Below, piece by piece: positions 34,422-47,796 of a DNA stretch of 64,000 nucleotides. Below the pieces are notes generated by a model. That model saw nothing but the letters and a program-made list of their open reading frames with translations. It did no database searches and was not told where the DNA came from. The stretch is from Pelobates cultripes. Lineage: Eukaryota; Chordata; Amphibia; Anura; Pelobatidae. Both the position numbers and the translations under genes were made by a program. Position 1 is the stretch's first letter; each line of letters starts with the position of its first letter. Location: the NCBI GenBank assembly GCA_933207985.1, contig OW240916.1, forward strand, positions 318,682,535 to 318,746,534. Reading direction: 5' to 3'.

Positions 34422-36463
34422 CAGGGCCGGCGCACAGGCGGCCACTTTAGGGCGCTCCGGCCCGGGGGTGAAAATATCCAGTTGACCATCAGGAGAGAAG
34501 TGCACAGCATTTATCTCCTGATGGTATTTCCTGTAGTATGGCCAAGCGCCAGTACCTCCGCTGCCAGGTGTTCTATCAAATTTCCCAGAAGGAGAGGGCG
34601 CGCAAGGGAGCTCCGACCCAGATCCGCATTACCCGTATAGCTCTGTAGAGGCCATGGAAGCCGGAATGTGACATCATATTCTGACTCCCAGGCACCAACT
34701 CGGGGCGCACGAGGGAGCTATACAGGAAATGCGGATCTGGGTCGGAACTCCCTGAGAGGAGCACTGCAGCAGCCCACTGGTCCCCATGCTGTGGATCCAC
34801 TCCAGGTCTCCAGAAGGAAGGCAGACTGGGTGGATTGAAAAAAGTGTGTGTGTGTGTTTCTTTTCCACAATACTGTCCCTCATTCCCACCATTTCGCCAG
34901 TCCCCCCCACTGCTGCCCTGCTCCCTCATTACAATTACCTTCCCTCCCTCCCACCATAGCCACTGTCCGCCACAATACTGTCCCTCCCTCCCACCACTGT
35001 CCCAGTCCCCCACACTGCTGTCCTGCTCCCTCAATACAATTACCGTCCCTAACTCCCACTATTGCCCTATACAATTAACGTCCCTCCCTCCCACTATTGC
35101 CCTAGTCCCCCATAATGCTGCCCTGTTCATTAAAACTGTTCTGCTCCCCCCACCAGAGCCCCAGCCCCCACAATGATGCACTACCCCCCCACAATACCAC
35201 CCATGCCCCCCAAAGTTTTCCTATCCCCCCAACATAACCCCAGTCCCCCACAATACTGTCCCTATCCCCCTTTCCACCATAACCCCAGTTCCCTACAATA
35301 CTGTCCCTATTCCCCCTCCCACCATAGCCCCTGTCCCCCACAATACGGTCCCTGCCCCCCAATAAAGTTCCCTTTCCCCCCACAATAGCCCCAGTCCCCC
35401 ATAAGTAGCTGGAAGCCCTGCCCCTCAAAACTGTTTCAATCTCCCCACCATAACCCCACTCTCCCACAATACTGCACTATCCCCCACAATACCACCCCTG
35501 CCCCCCTATACTGTTCCTAACCCCCAACATAGTCCCAGAACCCCTCAATACTGCCCCTGCATCCCCACTAAAGCTCCAACCCCCACAATACTGTTCTGAT
35601 CCCCCCACTATAGCTCCAGATCCCACAATACTGTTCCTATCCACCCACCATAGACGCAATCCCCCACAATACTGTTCCTATCCCCTCACTAATGCCCCTG
35701 TCCCACACAATACTGCCCATATCCCACCACACTGAAGTTCCATTCCCCACCATACTGTTCCTAACCCTACCACTAACACCCCAATCCCCCATAATACTGC
35801 CCCTAGCCCCCACACTAAAGAATCAATCCCTCACATTATGGGCCCTGTCCCCATACTAAAGAATCGATCTGCAACAATATGGTCCCTGCCCCATCACAAT
35901 CAAGCCCCAACCCCCCACAATACTGACCCTATTCCACCCTCGCTAAAGTCCCTATCCCTCCCACAATACTGCCCCTATTCCACCCTCGCTAAAGTCCCTA
36001 TCCCTCCCACAATACTGCCTTTATTCCCCGATACTACTACTAAAGCCCCTGTCCCAAACACACAGTACTGCCTCTATCCGCCTACTAAAGCCTTATTGTG
36101 CAGCGCTACAGAATTTCTTGGTGCTATATATATTAGTCCCTATCCCACACAATTCTGCCCCTATCCCCCACACTAAAGCACAGTGACACAGAAAGAGGCT
36201 GATGGGCAAGTAAGAGACTTGGAGGGGGGGTGTAAGACACTAAAGGGGGATATAATGTACTAAAGGGGATGTAATACACACAGGGATAATATATTCAAGA
36301 GGGGATATGTAACACTAAAAGGAATAAATAAGAAATTCAAAAGAGGGGTTATGAGGCACACAGGTAAAGATAAATTTTATTGGGGACAGGGGACAGGAGA
36401 CGTGGGGGGAGGCGGCAAAATACATATTCGCCTGTGTAACCAAAAATCATTGCACTGGCCCTG
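34422..36463. mobile_element. hAT-like non-autonomous element with internal minisatellite
   Basis: A 2.04-kb insertion into the ATACC array, which resumes at 36464. Ends are CAGGGCCGGCGC and, reverse complemented, CAGGGCCAGTGC, both followed by CAGGCG within about 35 bp. CAGGG ends suggest hAT. The 8-bp flanks (ACCATATC and ATTGTATC) match only partly. The interior has an inverted pair around 34600-34760 (GGAGCTCCGACCCAGATCCG and its complement) and a C-rich minisatellite (34900-36180). No transposase is present. Confidence 0.55.
34870..36180. repeat. C-rich minisatellite (CCCCACAATACTGTCCC type)
   Basis: Diverged units of about 30-35 bp around CCCCCACAATACTG(T/C)CCCTA, with interspersed CACTAAAG. 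A LINE-like scrap (GCAGCGCTACAGAATTTC) is at 36105-36140. A related array lies at 56985-57430. Confidence 0.85.
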
Positions 36464-36540
36464 ATTGTATCATATACCATATGATATATCATACCATAAA
36501 CCATATCAGATATTAAATAACATACCATACTATACTATTT
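36464..36540. repeat. Resumed ATACC minisatellite
   Basis: ATCATATACCATATGATAT-type sequence, the right flank of the array split by the hAT-like element. Confidence 0.7.
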
Positions 36541-36639
36541 ATGGCACAACTTTTTATGGGTCCTCAAAAGGGGTTTGGTACCACTACTCTAAAAGTATAG
36601 GGGATTATTCTCAAAACAGCATGTGGTGGAAGCTACACC

Positions 36640-37565
36640 TATTCATATGCTTTTCCCTTTTATTTTGTATGTTTTATCCCTTTTCCGTTTGGGAGTACTT
36701 CATACGAATGGAATTCTTTCATCTCCTAAACGAGGACCACTCCTGTACCCCATTAGAATGTTAACACCAACCACTTAAGTGCGAAACAGCAGGGGAAGTA
36801 ATTAATGAATGCTTTCCCTGGGTGGCCGCCATTTCGTATAACCGAGCACGTGGCAGACAAAATAATGTTGGCCATCTTGTCTCCCGAACGTGGGCAGAGG
36901 TACTTGGTCGTCGAGTACCTGGAACTCTTTTCGGCTAGGCACTCACACGAACACCTGTAAAACTTAGACCGCTGCCCGTTCTATTTCCCGACCACCTATA
37001 TGAACGACATTCAGGAGATATGAACTACCGAATAGGGGGAGCATTTGTATCCTGAAATGAGATTTCCTTACATGCTGTTCGCACAGGAACCTCACGAGCA
37101 GAGACCGGCCAGGACACCTATTTTCCTGGAACTGTTTTGGGCTAGCACCTCGTGTCAAAACTTTACTGGCATTCCCGTTTCACCAAACCGATCTGAGTGA
37201 TTCTTGGATATATTATACACTCAGATCTAGGCTATCGGGGAATGTACTTTTTGTGGGGTTCTTGAGTACAGTGGGGACACTTTTGGGATACAGTATATTT
37301 TGTTGTATTTTCTGTACCTGAGAGATAATTAAATTAGAGTTTTTTTCTCACGCAATTATCTATCAGGTACAGAGGATCTTGGGATTGAAACCCCTGTTTT
37401 ATTGTGTTGTAAACTCTTTGTAGGGGACTAGGCATAAAAACCGTGTGTGGCCTGAATAAAATCAGTTGACTCCCAGAACTATGTTTGTCTGATTACCAGA
37501 GTGGCTGAAGGAAAGAATTAGTGGAGGTAACCAGTCGGGTTATCCATGGTCCTCTACGCAGCAAA
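36640..37565 (+). mobile_element. LTR-like element copy 2
   Basis: Diverged full-length relative of 8868-9590. After the hairpin GATCTGAGTG (37190-37199) / CACTCAGATC (37218-37227) it continues to a TATA-like GCATAAAAACC (about 37433), the polyadenylation signal AATAAA (about 37458), and an end block 'AACCAGTCGGGTTATCCATG' that parallels the end of copy 4 (ACCCAGTCGGGTGCCCG). These are the parts of a solo LTR from a retrovirus-like or Ty3-like element. No coding region is attached. Confidence 0.6.
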
Positions 37566-37718
37566 TTTCACTAACTTCTGAAATACCTGGAAAACTGAGG
37601 CTAAAGTAGCCAAAACAGAAAGAATCTCAAATTCAATTGAGATGGAGAGTTTTCAGAAAAAAAATCTGTTTTGATGTGTGTTTCTTAAGTTGATTGGTAA
37701 CTCAATACATCTCTGCTT

Positions 37719-38130
37719 TTAAAGCATCATAACCACTATAGCCTGCTGGCAGCAGAACCCTTGCTCCGTAATTTAGCAATGGTTGGCACCCTTACATGGG
37801 TCTACGCCAGGCTATGATGTTTCCTGGTGGTCGGGTGATGTGTTTTCAGCTTCCGTGGAGTCACAGTAGCTGGAAGTGGCTACCATCATCATTCATTGAC
37901 AGACCGCTCTCAGCCAACAACTGACATTCAACTAAATATGCACAGAATTGACATTAGCCAGCATGGAACTCTAGATCTGTGCTGCCGATTACACCTCAAA
38001 GACGCTGCTGGAGGATGGGTTAATTTCTATATGTGCAGCATTTAATAGCAAAAAGCCGACCATTACACTCCAGGCACCATGACCACTTCAAATCACTGAA
38101 AGAGCTATGGTGCTGGGAATAACCCTTTAA
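37719..38130. mobile_element. TTAA-type MITE
   Basis: TTAA at 37719-37722 and 38127-38130. Left end TTAAAGCATCATAACCACTA; right end, reverse complemented, TTAAAGGGTTATTCCCAGC, with 'GGCACCATGACCACTTC' inside. Non-coding. Confidence 0.6.
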
Positions 38131-40955
38131 AGAATAAACCACACTATGTTTAAAGTTTGAACTCCAGTGACATTTACTAAGCCAATAATGATACCATCTT
38201 TACTAAATTTGATACAACAATTTAGTTAAGGTGATAACTAATTGAAACTATTCATTTCCAAAAAGCTCTTAGCGCAGGTTTTCTGACCCTTCTAAGAAAC
38301 CCATTGATATAATGAATCAATGTTTCTGCTTTATAATATTATCTAATTTTCCTTGATGTTAATTTAACATAAGTGAACAGATAATTAGCCACTCAGGGTG
38401 CAGGATTCCTGCTCAGAATTATTATTTTACCAAACTATGAGCTATCTGGTCTACAATGCAGGAATACATTGTGTTCTGCTCTACAGTTAGACGTCTGAGG
38501 ATGTAGCACAGAGGGACCAGCAAGCCCTGGCCCTGCCAAATATAAGTATTTTATTATATTTTTCTCTCCCCAACACCCGCAGTGACTGCATGATATATCA
38601 TTATTATTTATAAAGCCAGGGAAGCCCGGGGGTGACAAACAGAGTGTGGTATTTCTGACACAGAGCACTGTGCTGCTTGTCACTAATAGTTTTAATAACT
38701 ACTTCTGCACATATCCACCATCTTCTTTAAGCTCTCAGTCCCTCTACAGCTGAGACATGAGACACTCTTGCTGTGGCTAGTTGGAAAGTTGGGAATTTTC
38801 AAACTGCAGGACTTGGGCTGTGACTCTGAGGACTGATCGTAATCTGATCTCAATCTGTTTTAATCTGTAATGATTGTTGCTCCTGTTAACCATGTCAGCT
38901 ACTTCTTGTCTCCGTATAACCACAGCAGATTAATTATACTGCCATCTGCAACGGTAATAAGGAGTCTATCAGTAACCTGCTCCTTTAACCCTGTCCACAA
39001 ATAAATAAAAAAACAGAAAAGAGGTTGTTCCAGTTTCGTCCAATATAGGACCATAAATGATGAATACAAATAATCACACACAAAAAAATACAATAAATAA
39101 ATACAAAATGTATTCAATGTGATTATTTTTATTTAACATTTCTGAGGATGTCTTACATGTAGGACCTCTTTTCTGTTTTTTATTCGTGTACTGTATACGT
39201 TTTTAATTTATGTTCAATTGCAAAATAAAGTGATAACTTGGATACCTACCCTGAGTCCTGGAGAATTATTCCTGGTGTGGAATTCATAAGAGGGAGCAAG
39301 AGGAGATCCTTGGATAGCCCCCCTAGCATCTAAGGGGAGGCACCCAGAGTCGATTTAACAACTACCAATTTTGTGAGTGCATTTCTGGCTGCTCAGTGTC
39401 CGTATTTGCTTTAACTATATCACACTATGCCATTATCATGTGTATAGATCAATCAGCTGTACTCCCTATATGTTGTACTGTGGCTGTTTAATAAGGAGGA
39501 ATATGCATGGATATCACTTGGAGAAAGCTGTTTGTTAAGCAACTATATAAGATAAGTGTGTTTATGACACATCTAACTCTGAGGGTGAGGTTGTGGGTTT
39601 CTCTGCATATATACATGTGTAAGGTGGTGCGCCTGGTCATTTCCCATACAATAAACCACAACACTAAATAAATGACTACTCAGATATTATATAAAACAAA
39701 GAAAGAAATTAAATAACTGACCCTCTTGCCCTATACTCCCCACACCCATGTGTGAGATTTACAATTATATTTGTGACTTTTTGTTGTACCCTGTTTAAAT
39801 TATATGTTGGATAATTAAAGAGAGAGAGCAGAAAGGTGCGTAGCTGCCCCCTCTCCTTTCCTGATCCCTCCAGCATTAATCTCATCTTCCATCTATCCGA
39901 CAAATGTGTAGGTAGGGTCTTCAAACAGTCCGAATATTAGAAGACCTTCCCTTGTTTTACAAACTGGTGTGGCATAGTGTAGGATAAAATGAATACGCCA
40001 TCCTCTACCAAAGAAGATGTCCATTATCTGAGCTCCTATACCAGTATGTACATGTAGGTAGAGGTATACCCACAATCCTTCCCTACAAAATGCTAAGCAG
40101 TACATATAGTTCTGCGTATTGTTTGTGTTTACCTGTAGGTGGACTTTAATTTCACTAGCCAGGTTTTCTTATATATAACGACTCCTTTATTGTTTCCTGT
40201 TTGTTTCCTGTTTTAACAGAAGCCATTTGTACGTGAAAAACCCACTTAATATTGCAACAGCCAGTACTGACTGTAATGAAGATCCCTGCGCCATAGGTTG
40301 ATAGGTTATAAACTTCTCTGCGGTAAAAACGTGCGCTTACCTTACTACTTTCCATAGGTATGCCATTAAAGTATATCAAGCATATTTTGCATTATAGTTA
40401 ATAATTCATTTATATAAAATATGTTCTGTCGTTGTCTGCAGTGGATATCAGTTTTGCATTACTCGCTAAATGCAGTATTTATTACAAACAACGCGGAGTT
40501 AACATCTTGTACATCCTGAGATTTGCCAGTATCCCTATAAAAGCTAAATGCATTATTAAACAATTTACCGGTTCCATATTGCTACATTGTTATTTGTGTC
40601 TGCACGTCAATGGCGTATTTTATTTAGGATCAACTAACAGAATTCCCAGGTGATTCTGCAAGATTGTGGCAATGCGCGTGATTGTGATGGATTACATTAT
40701 GCAAACAGATAACTAATGCTTCTGCTAAATGCCTTTTTTGTTTTATGCGTGCTGTAATTTAAATGGACCTATCTAGCCTCCTATTTAAGCGTCCCCATTA
40801 ACATTATTTATACGTCTTTCACATTTTCATTTTGTAAGAAGAACATAAAAAATATTTTAGAAAGGGCCTTTCCATTTTCCATAAGTCTTACATTACCAAT
40901 TGTGCTTAATAATCTCACTGCTTCGACAAATAAAGCTTATTCCTAATTTATTAGA
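38131..40955. other. Unassigned, mostly repeat-free
   Basis: No convincing exon. 38435-38683 (minus) and 39893-40105 (minus) are featureless short frames. 40430-40760 looks repeat-free and may be conserved non-coding. Confidence 0.35.
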
Positions 40956-41015
40956 AAACCTTTCTAAGAACTGCAAGCGCGAAACGTGTCAGGCCAGCAC
41001 TGCCAGGTATAGCAG
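40955..41015 (+). mobile_element. Fossil hammerhead-like retroelement end
   Basis: CTAAGAA (40964-40970), then AAGCGCGAAACGTGTCAGG. The GAAAC, the short GTGTC and following AGG fit the 3' half of a hammerhead-like motif. The CTGANGA half is damaged. I regard it as a decayed relative of the motif at 15333. Confidence 0.3.
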
Positions 41016-42051
41016 AATCGTGAATTGATTTTTATGCATTCTTAATAACATTTTTGGTTTTTAACTAAGCCCCTATGTTCGTAATATATTAGAACATAGG
41101 ATAAAAAAATGAAGCCACCAATGCCTATGTTACGGAAAGATTTGGGAATTCATACGGACCTCTCTTCATGCTAGATTGCAGTTTAATGTATGAATTCTTT
41201 CTCTGGGATATTTGAAAACATGATTTATTGGGTTTTTAGTCCAAAGAGAACTTCCCAAAGTCCAGATTGAGATATGCAGGTTATTGCAACAGTAATTTCT
41301 CTACTAGCAATGTGGGGAGTTTAATCTCACTACAATGTACATTTTGATACCTAACTATTTGCTCTAATAGAGACAACAAGGTCAAAATTGTACAGTATAT
41401 TGCTGGTTTCTGGTCACCCGTCATTTTAGATAATAGTCAATGCTTTGGTTTAAAAAATGGGTGTTTAAAGCAGTGTCCATTGCTAGGGGTATGTTTAGAA
41501 ATGCAGTAGGTCTAAAGTCTAAAACATGATGCCTTTCTGTGCTCATTTACATGTCAAGCTGAGAATTCTGGGAAAGTTATGGAAATGTGATTTCTCGAGT
41601 CTCTGTTCCCAAATGGGACTTTCCAAAGTCCAACTTGAGATATACAGGTGATGCAAAACTGTAATTTTTATTTTACAATGAAAGTTATTTACAGAATATG
41701 TGCAGGAAACTAGCAGCCACCTAAAATCAAATAAAACATAACATAGTGTAATACAAGGTATTTATTATTATGTCATATATGGTTGCACTCACAAAATGAG
41801 TAATGTTATAGGACCCAAATGGTGGCTCCCCAAAAGTTTGGGAGGCAATTTCCTTTCGAATTGCTCCAATTTGTATTTAGATATGAGCATATGTCTGAAA
41901 ATGAAAATTATTGTTTTTTTTCCCTTTCCATAATTATATTATTTGAAAGACCTTATTGAAGATTGATGTCACTCCTTTACACCCTTTACACAGTTTTTAG
42001 TATTATATATCTTTCTTCAGTTCATAAAGCACATAAGATCTATATCTACAT
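41016..42051. other. Unassigned stretch
   Basis: Two loosely similar blocks (about 41220-41300 and 41600-41680, each with TCCCAAAGTCC/TTCCAAAGTCC then TTGAGATAT) indicate an old local duplication. No gene. Confidence 0.35.
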
Positions 42052-42515
42052 TTAAAGCGACATTGACACCGTCTGGGGACTTTGCAGAATTCGCAAAGAC
42101 CCTCGATGGTGACATCGCCACTAGGTGGGTCTAGTGGCCAGGGGGCAGTTAAAGGTGAGATTTACTTATCCTGGACCTGTCCCTCATGGGCGTGGTCATC
42201 TTTTTTTAGCGGGTCCTCTTCAGGCCAAGAGCCAACGTTACTGCAAGACCTATGGAGGATCCGGTGGGATCTTTCATAGACAGAACCAATTCCATTGGTG
42301 ACGGCTGTTGGGACTGACTCTGTGGCTCCACCCAGAGTCTAAGAAAGTCAAGCAGAGGAAATATACAGAGACAAAGTAGTCCCTACGTTGTCTCTGTATA
42401 TCTCTTGTTTGGGTTGTAAGTTCAATGAAATGTCAACACAGTCAAAATAAGTATTTTATAAGGATTCTAACTTTAGAAAATTCACATTTTTCTGAGGCTG
42501 ACAGTGCAGCCTTAA
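42052..42515. mobile_element. TTAA-type MITE
   Basis: TTAA at 42052-42055 and 42512-42515. Left end TTAAAGCGACATTGACACCG; right end, reverse complemented, TTAAGGCTGCACTGTCAGCC. GC-rich interior; the frame 42082-42279 is spurious. Confidence 0.6.
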
Positions 42516-44059
42516 CCCTTTTGGTTCCAATTTTTCTATCTAAATCTTATTGATTTTGCTTCTTAAAAAAATATAATTATGTAAATTTGAACAGTTACAG
42601 AGACTTATTTGTTCAACCTGTATAGGTATTCGGGAGGGGGGATAGAAAGCTGTGGTTTATATATAGTATACCTTTTCTTATTATCACTAAGAAAGAGTTT
42701 AAAGTAAGTCTTAACATAAATGCTATTTGATTACGTACAGTAGGTGTAATTAAAAAAAAATGTAAATAGCAAAATACCCTGTTTACGGTTATTCAGAAGG
42801 AACCTGATGACATTTTTCGGAACGCAACTTCCCAACAATGCCACCAGGAACCAGGATGTAAAAATGTGTTACAGATAAATACAAAATGTTATGTTTGTTC
42901 TTTTGATTAATGTGTTCTCATTTATCTTTACATAGACTTGTATAAAACAAATCTAACAAACTAAAATAACAAATTATACGAAATACAAAACAAAGAAATG
43001 TTGCTTTCAAACTGTTTGAGAAATCTGTTTAGCACTACGGAGTGTACCTACCTCTCACGTCCTATTGAGTGCACCTACCTCTCACATCCGAATGCTCTAA
43101 GAGAGCACATCACTGTGAGTCGCCCTACGTTCCATCAATCAGAAATGTTTTATTTGGTTTTTTTTGCAATTCTCTGCCATGTGTGTACATTTATATAAAT
43201 CTTGTGTGTGTGTGTTTTTATTTTTCAGGTGTCCTGATGTTGACTAGTGAAGTGACCGTCCTTGTTTGTTGTCCTTTTTTAGTCTCTTCTCCTCCTGTGA
43301 GGTATATTTTCTTTAATTCTGATCATTCTGTGTTATTATTATGCCTTCATAATATACCAAGACATATATATAGGTAAAGTACAGAGTGTCTCACAGACAC
43401 GTGTTTCACAGACCTGCAACCATACAGAATGGCCAACCAAGGAAGAACCACAGGGACAATGTATCGGGGACGGAATTTTAGGTAACGGGAATAACATAGG
43501 GATCAATGGGAGAATATGCCTTTTTTTTAATAAGTCAGTGAGAACTGATCAGTGTGTTACAATGGGAAAATGTATTGAATATTTTATTTCTGCCTGTTTA
43601 CCATTGTGAGCTGCTATCAAGCTATAATTGCAATCTCACTTGTAGTACATGGTCGGTTGGCACGGGATTGTATAAAGAAGAGGCCGGACAAAATGAAGAA
43701 TAATAAAACACTTGAATCATATAATACTCACCAAAGGGTTTCCTGGGAGCTTTTTGAAATGGCTGTTAGATTTAATTAACTAATCTCCAGGTTTTTTTAT
43801 TCATGGTGCGGGGGTTGGGTTATTGGACTAGACTGATTTAAAAGGGGATTACAAATAAAACCCACAAATTATATAAAATTATAGCTTTCTGGGTAATATA
43901 TATTTTTATTTACAAAAAATTGTTCTACTTCTCTTAATTCTGTTTAAAGGATCTGTCATTTATAATAAGGGGTATTGATTTACATGATCAAAAAATAAGT
44001 TTACCTCTTTATAAATCAACGGTAAGATCCCACCTTGAATATGCGGTGCAATTTTAAAG
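42516..44059. other. Unassigned stretch
   Basis: A short tandem pair (GTGTACCTACCTCTCACGTC and GTGCACCTACCTCTCACATC) lies near 43042-43090. I see no gene or named repeat. Confidence 0.4.
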
Positions 44060-44199
44060 GGTATTGCAAAACTAGAAAATGAGGTGAGCTACAAAAATGG
44101 TAATGGAGACAGAAATCACTAGTTATGAAGAAAGGCTAGAACAAACTGGATTTGTTTTCTTTAGAGGCGATATGATCGCACACTTTAAAATCTTCCCCA

Positions 44200-44440
44200 A
44201 GCCTAAAATCCTTTAAGAGATCCCTCTCTACATACCTCAAAACAGAATGCACCTGTCATGGTGGATTATATATTTCCTACCTGTTCTATGTTACATTTTG
44301 TATATATTGTGTATTAATATTGGTTTTGTATTTTATTGTACCCTATTGTATCAATGCAATGTTTTGTGGACCCAGGACACTCTTGAAAACGAGAAAACTC
44401 TCAATGTATCCTGTATAGAGTCAGTTCAAACCACTATGAG
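44200..44440 (+). mobile_element. LINE 3' end nested in the CR1-like repeat
   Basis: The C-terminal scrap SFKRSLSTYLKTECT-like (aatcctttaagagatccctc) is followed by the 3' UTR string TTGTGGACCCAGGACACTCTT and 'GAAAACTCTCAATGTATCC', as at 27320. Confidence 0.5.
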
Positions 44441-44596
44441 CTAACCTGTTTAATTAGCAAGAATATACAACAGACAAGAGGTCACTCGTTGAGACTGGAA
44501 GAAAGGCATTTTCGCTTACAGCAATGGAAAGGGTTCTTTACAGTAAGAGCAGTGAAGGTGTGAAATTATCTGCCTTATCAGATTCTATAGATTCAT

Positions 44597-44676
44597 TTAA
44601 CCCCTTAAGGACCAAACTTCTGGAATAAAAGGGAATCATGGCATGTCACACATGTCATGTGTCCTTAAGGGGTTAA
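44597..44676. mobile_element. 80-bp palindromic MITE (TTAACCCCTTAAGGAC)
   Basis: Terminal inversions TTAACCCCTTAAGGAC and GTCCTTAAGGGGTTAA (16 bp, perfect), TTAA at both ends, and 48 bp between. It is inserted into the CR1-like repeat between 'AGATTCATT' and 'AAAATTCTTGG', which are contiguous in related copies. Confidence 0.85.
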
Positions 44677-45337
44677 AAAATTCTTGGATGCTTTTTTTGA
44701 AAAAAACAAAACAAAAACAGAATATTTAAGGATATAACGGACATGTATGTGAACATGTTGTTGCTCTGAGTAGAAATCTGATTAGCATTATCGAGTCAAG
44801 AAGGAATTTTTTTCCTTTTTTTGTGGCATAATTAGGGGTTATTTTAGCTTCAGTGACTGAATAATCTAAATTTTATTAAAGACAGGAGGCGAATATTTGT
44901 TTCATATTTGCTTTACTTTCTTTACTGAATCCTCCCAGCAGCAAAGAAACAGTTAAACAATTGAAAACAAAATCAACCAATCAGAAGACATTTAGACAGT
45001 AATATGTGGCTATGAGACTCCTCCCAACTCCTCTTTCTTGATGCAGTCGAAACTTGAAGTCTACCGTGTAAACCAGAGAATAGTCCGCAAAACACAAAGC
45101 GTAGTTAACCATGTAAATGAGACATAAAGAGTCCAATGAAGAGACGAATCAAGGATGCCGTGAAGGACAAGAAGAAACTTCACACTGGAACGAAAAGAAA
45201 ATTGTGAAAGTATGGTGGGATTTTTAGACTTGCAGTCATACAGAAACAAACATTACAAGTCGTGTCAATAATTATGCAATATACATATGTTATGAAAACT
45301 AGAGTAATCTAAACACCTTACAATAAAACGGGTGGGA

Positions 45338-45437
45338 AAATATTCGCCTCCTGTCTTTAATAAAATTTAGATTATTCAGTTACTGAAGCTAGAATAATCC
45401 CTAATTTTATGGCAAGACAGGAGACTTCATATTTGCT
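45338..45437 (-). repeat. Internal complementary region of the DIRS-like element
   Basis: ATATTCGCCTCCTGTCTTTA through AGCTAGAATAATCCCTAAT is the reverse complement of 44831-44900 with few mismatches. TTTTATGGCAAGACAGGAG-ACTTCATATTTGC is the reverse complement of 49030-49060. The two parts abut, so the region is a copy of the joined termini. Confidence 0.85.
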
Positions 45438-45893
45438 GTTTTAATGCCAGGAGAGTAAATGGAAATAAACTTGAGATGCAGGTCGGAAATATAAGGTACG
45501 GAAAGTGGATTCCCGTGATCTACCAGCAGAAGATAGAACGTATGAAAGAGACAGCCACGCCCCGCACTGAATGGGCACCAAAAGAAACATCAATGCTCGC
45601 AAGACGAAGAAGCCATCTAATACGAGTAATCATGTGACAGTGCACAGGGTTATGAGGACAAATATAAAATACAAGCAGAGGTCCTAATGAGCCCGAAGAG
45701 GGGAGATAAGAGTGACATATCATTGTAAGCAACGAGCAACACAAAGAGAAGGTCTATCCGGAAAGTAAGGATTAAAACGGAGGTGCGACAAACAACGGAA
45801 AAATGAACACTCTCAGGGTGAATGCAATAGCATGGAAGTCAAAGGCCATGATGTCAGAAACTCGACGAAAGGAAACCAAACAAAGCAATAAGG

Positions 45894-46658
45894 CTAGTTT
45901 GGTTGAGAGTTGGTGCAAGGAAAGTTCTGAATTAGGAGGAAATGCTTCCAAAACCTGAGCAACATCCTAGAATTGGGTGTATTGACAGAAGGATGTTTCC
46001 CAACCGGAAATGCATCAATGGGGATATAAGCTTCCAAAATAGCAGAACGAGGAATGTTTATGCTACAGTAAGACTTTCCTTTGTCAAAAGGGGAAGATAG
46101 GAAGTTCATAATGTTCACCAAAGTAGTTTGAAAATAAATCAATATCCCTTTCCAAACACCTGCTAACCCAGAAGCGCCATGCTGAAAGATATGCTCTACA
46201 AGTTCCAGGGGCCCATGAATCCCAAGGAGTCCTCGAGACGAGTCAGAAAGTCTTGAGACATACCAGGATCCCCTGAAATCGTCCAGGCCACGAGTCAAAG
46301 ATGTCCTTGGATGGGACCGTCTCAGCCGAGCGGGGATGTTTAAAAATCCTGGGATTGAATAAGGGTTGGCCACTAGCATCTAGTAAGGTAGACTGATCCT
46401 GGGTCTTGGAGGGATTAATTGTGTTAGAGGCTTGGTAAACCAGAGGCTGATTAACAAAAGACTCCTTGACATAAGCAATATTAGCGTGTAGCACATCAGT
46501 GGGGATTTGTCATCAGAATACCCCGCGCAGTACTCATCCATGACTTGTAGGTCATAGTGGGATGTGGGACCCTCTAGGGGATCAATTATCTGTTGGCTCG
46601 AGGAGGTGTGTGACAACCTTGGATATTTAGCTGTCAGTATATTTATATTGACAGACAT
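45894..46658 (-). pseudogene. DIRS ORF1 (gag-like) fossil
   Basis: Minus-strand frames in order: LLDASGQPLFNPRIFKHPRS and AETVPSKDIFD (46494-46243), RLRRSHPRTSL, SRGLLGIHGPLELVEHIF (46379-45894). The pattern LLD..G.PLF.P..I.HPRSAE followed by L..I.GPL resembles ORF1 of vertebrate DIRS elements. It is frameshifted at about 46380 and 46300 and not functional. Identification is from remembered family pattern plus the diagnostic ends of the element. Confidence 0.55.
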
Positions 46659-47796
46659 TTTAAGACAGAAATTAAAAGTTACATAGTAGTCTAGATAGAA
46701 AATTTTTTGTTTAAGACAAACACAAGATTTCTCTCTGTAACTCTATTCATCCAAGTCTGAGCTAAGGAATGCATTATGTAAACAAGATAAGTGATAAGGC
46801 ATGATGTCTAAAAGCAGAAGGGGGATGGGATACTAACCCAGAGACAAATGTATACGTAATTATATATACATATACACAATATCCACTTAATTTACTATTA
46901 TTGTATTATCATATATAATTAGTATTATGTTAATAATATAGACTATTCATGGATGAAGAAATATCATATTATTGAATAATGTTAGTGGAATTTAACTAAT
47001 TTTAAACACAGCTCACACAAGAAAACCAGACACCAATGACAAATAACACTAAGTAATTAATTTTACTTTCTAAAAAAATATATATATATATATAACTAAC
47101 AAGATCTTACAAAGTCCCATTGTAAGAAAAAGGGTGAACTTAAGGTTAGGAGGTGTCAATTCTAAAATTACAATTGAAATTACAGACACGAAGTCTGGGA
47201 TAAGACTGGAAAAACCAAAGGAAAATGCTTTGAAGTGACATGTCCTTTTATTTATAGCAGCCATAAAGATAGCTGAAAATGACGTAAAAAAGCATAATCA
47301 ATTTCAGTTAACCCATTGTGCAAAAAGGCAAATAAAATTTTGGTAATGTAATTGCGCCATCTACTGACCAAAATCTACATGATAGTATGTAGGGAAGACA
47401 CACCTATGGTTCCCTATTGGTCCTATCAATTAGTGACGGAGAGTGAGGGAGATTCAAAGACTCAGGACTCAGAGATTCAAAGATTCAAACACCCAGCTCT
47501 TTTGGACACTCATACTCTTTGAACCACACTCAATCTCTTTGAAACACTTGGACTGCACTCCAGAAACAACACTCCTGGACACCTAATTTTTACTATAGTT
47601 TTTACAACTAACACCACTTTTATCTATTCCATACAATTCTCATCAGACTTGCATACAAATTCCTGGAACAGATTTACACATCTGATAAGAAAATCTACAA
47701 CCTAACTGGTAATTATGCTAGCTTTATTTAATTAAATTAAATTAATTACTTTTACTAAAAGCAGAAATATAATGAAATTGTGATTACTGTGACGCA

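Larger units (their letters stand above)
44060..44830 (+). pseudogene. CR1-like-derived repeat, broken by two insertions
   Basis: The plus strand gives SYEERLEQTGFVFFRGDMIAHFK, then after an interruption QQTRGHSLRLEERHFR and FFTVRAVKV. This matches the C-terminal pattern of CR1-like proteins (RRLRGDLI..FK, RGH..KL, FF..R.V..WN.LP). It is a fossil. The interruption at about 44200-44440 is another LINE 3' end ('GGACCCAGGACACTCTTGAA'), and 44597-44676 is a MITE. The repeat's own 3' end continues beyond the DIRS-like insertion at 49063. Confidence 0.55.

Noticed and set aside
34576..35034. 152-codon Gly/Trp-rich minus-strand frame and neighbours
   Set aside because: Lies across the C-rich minisatellite of the hAT-like element; repeat-derived.
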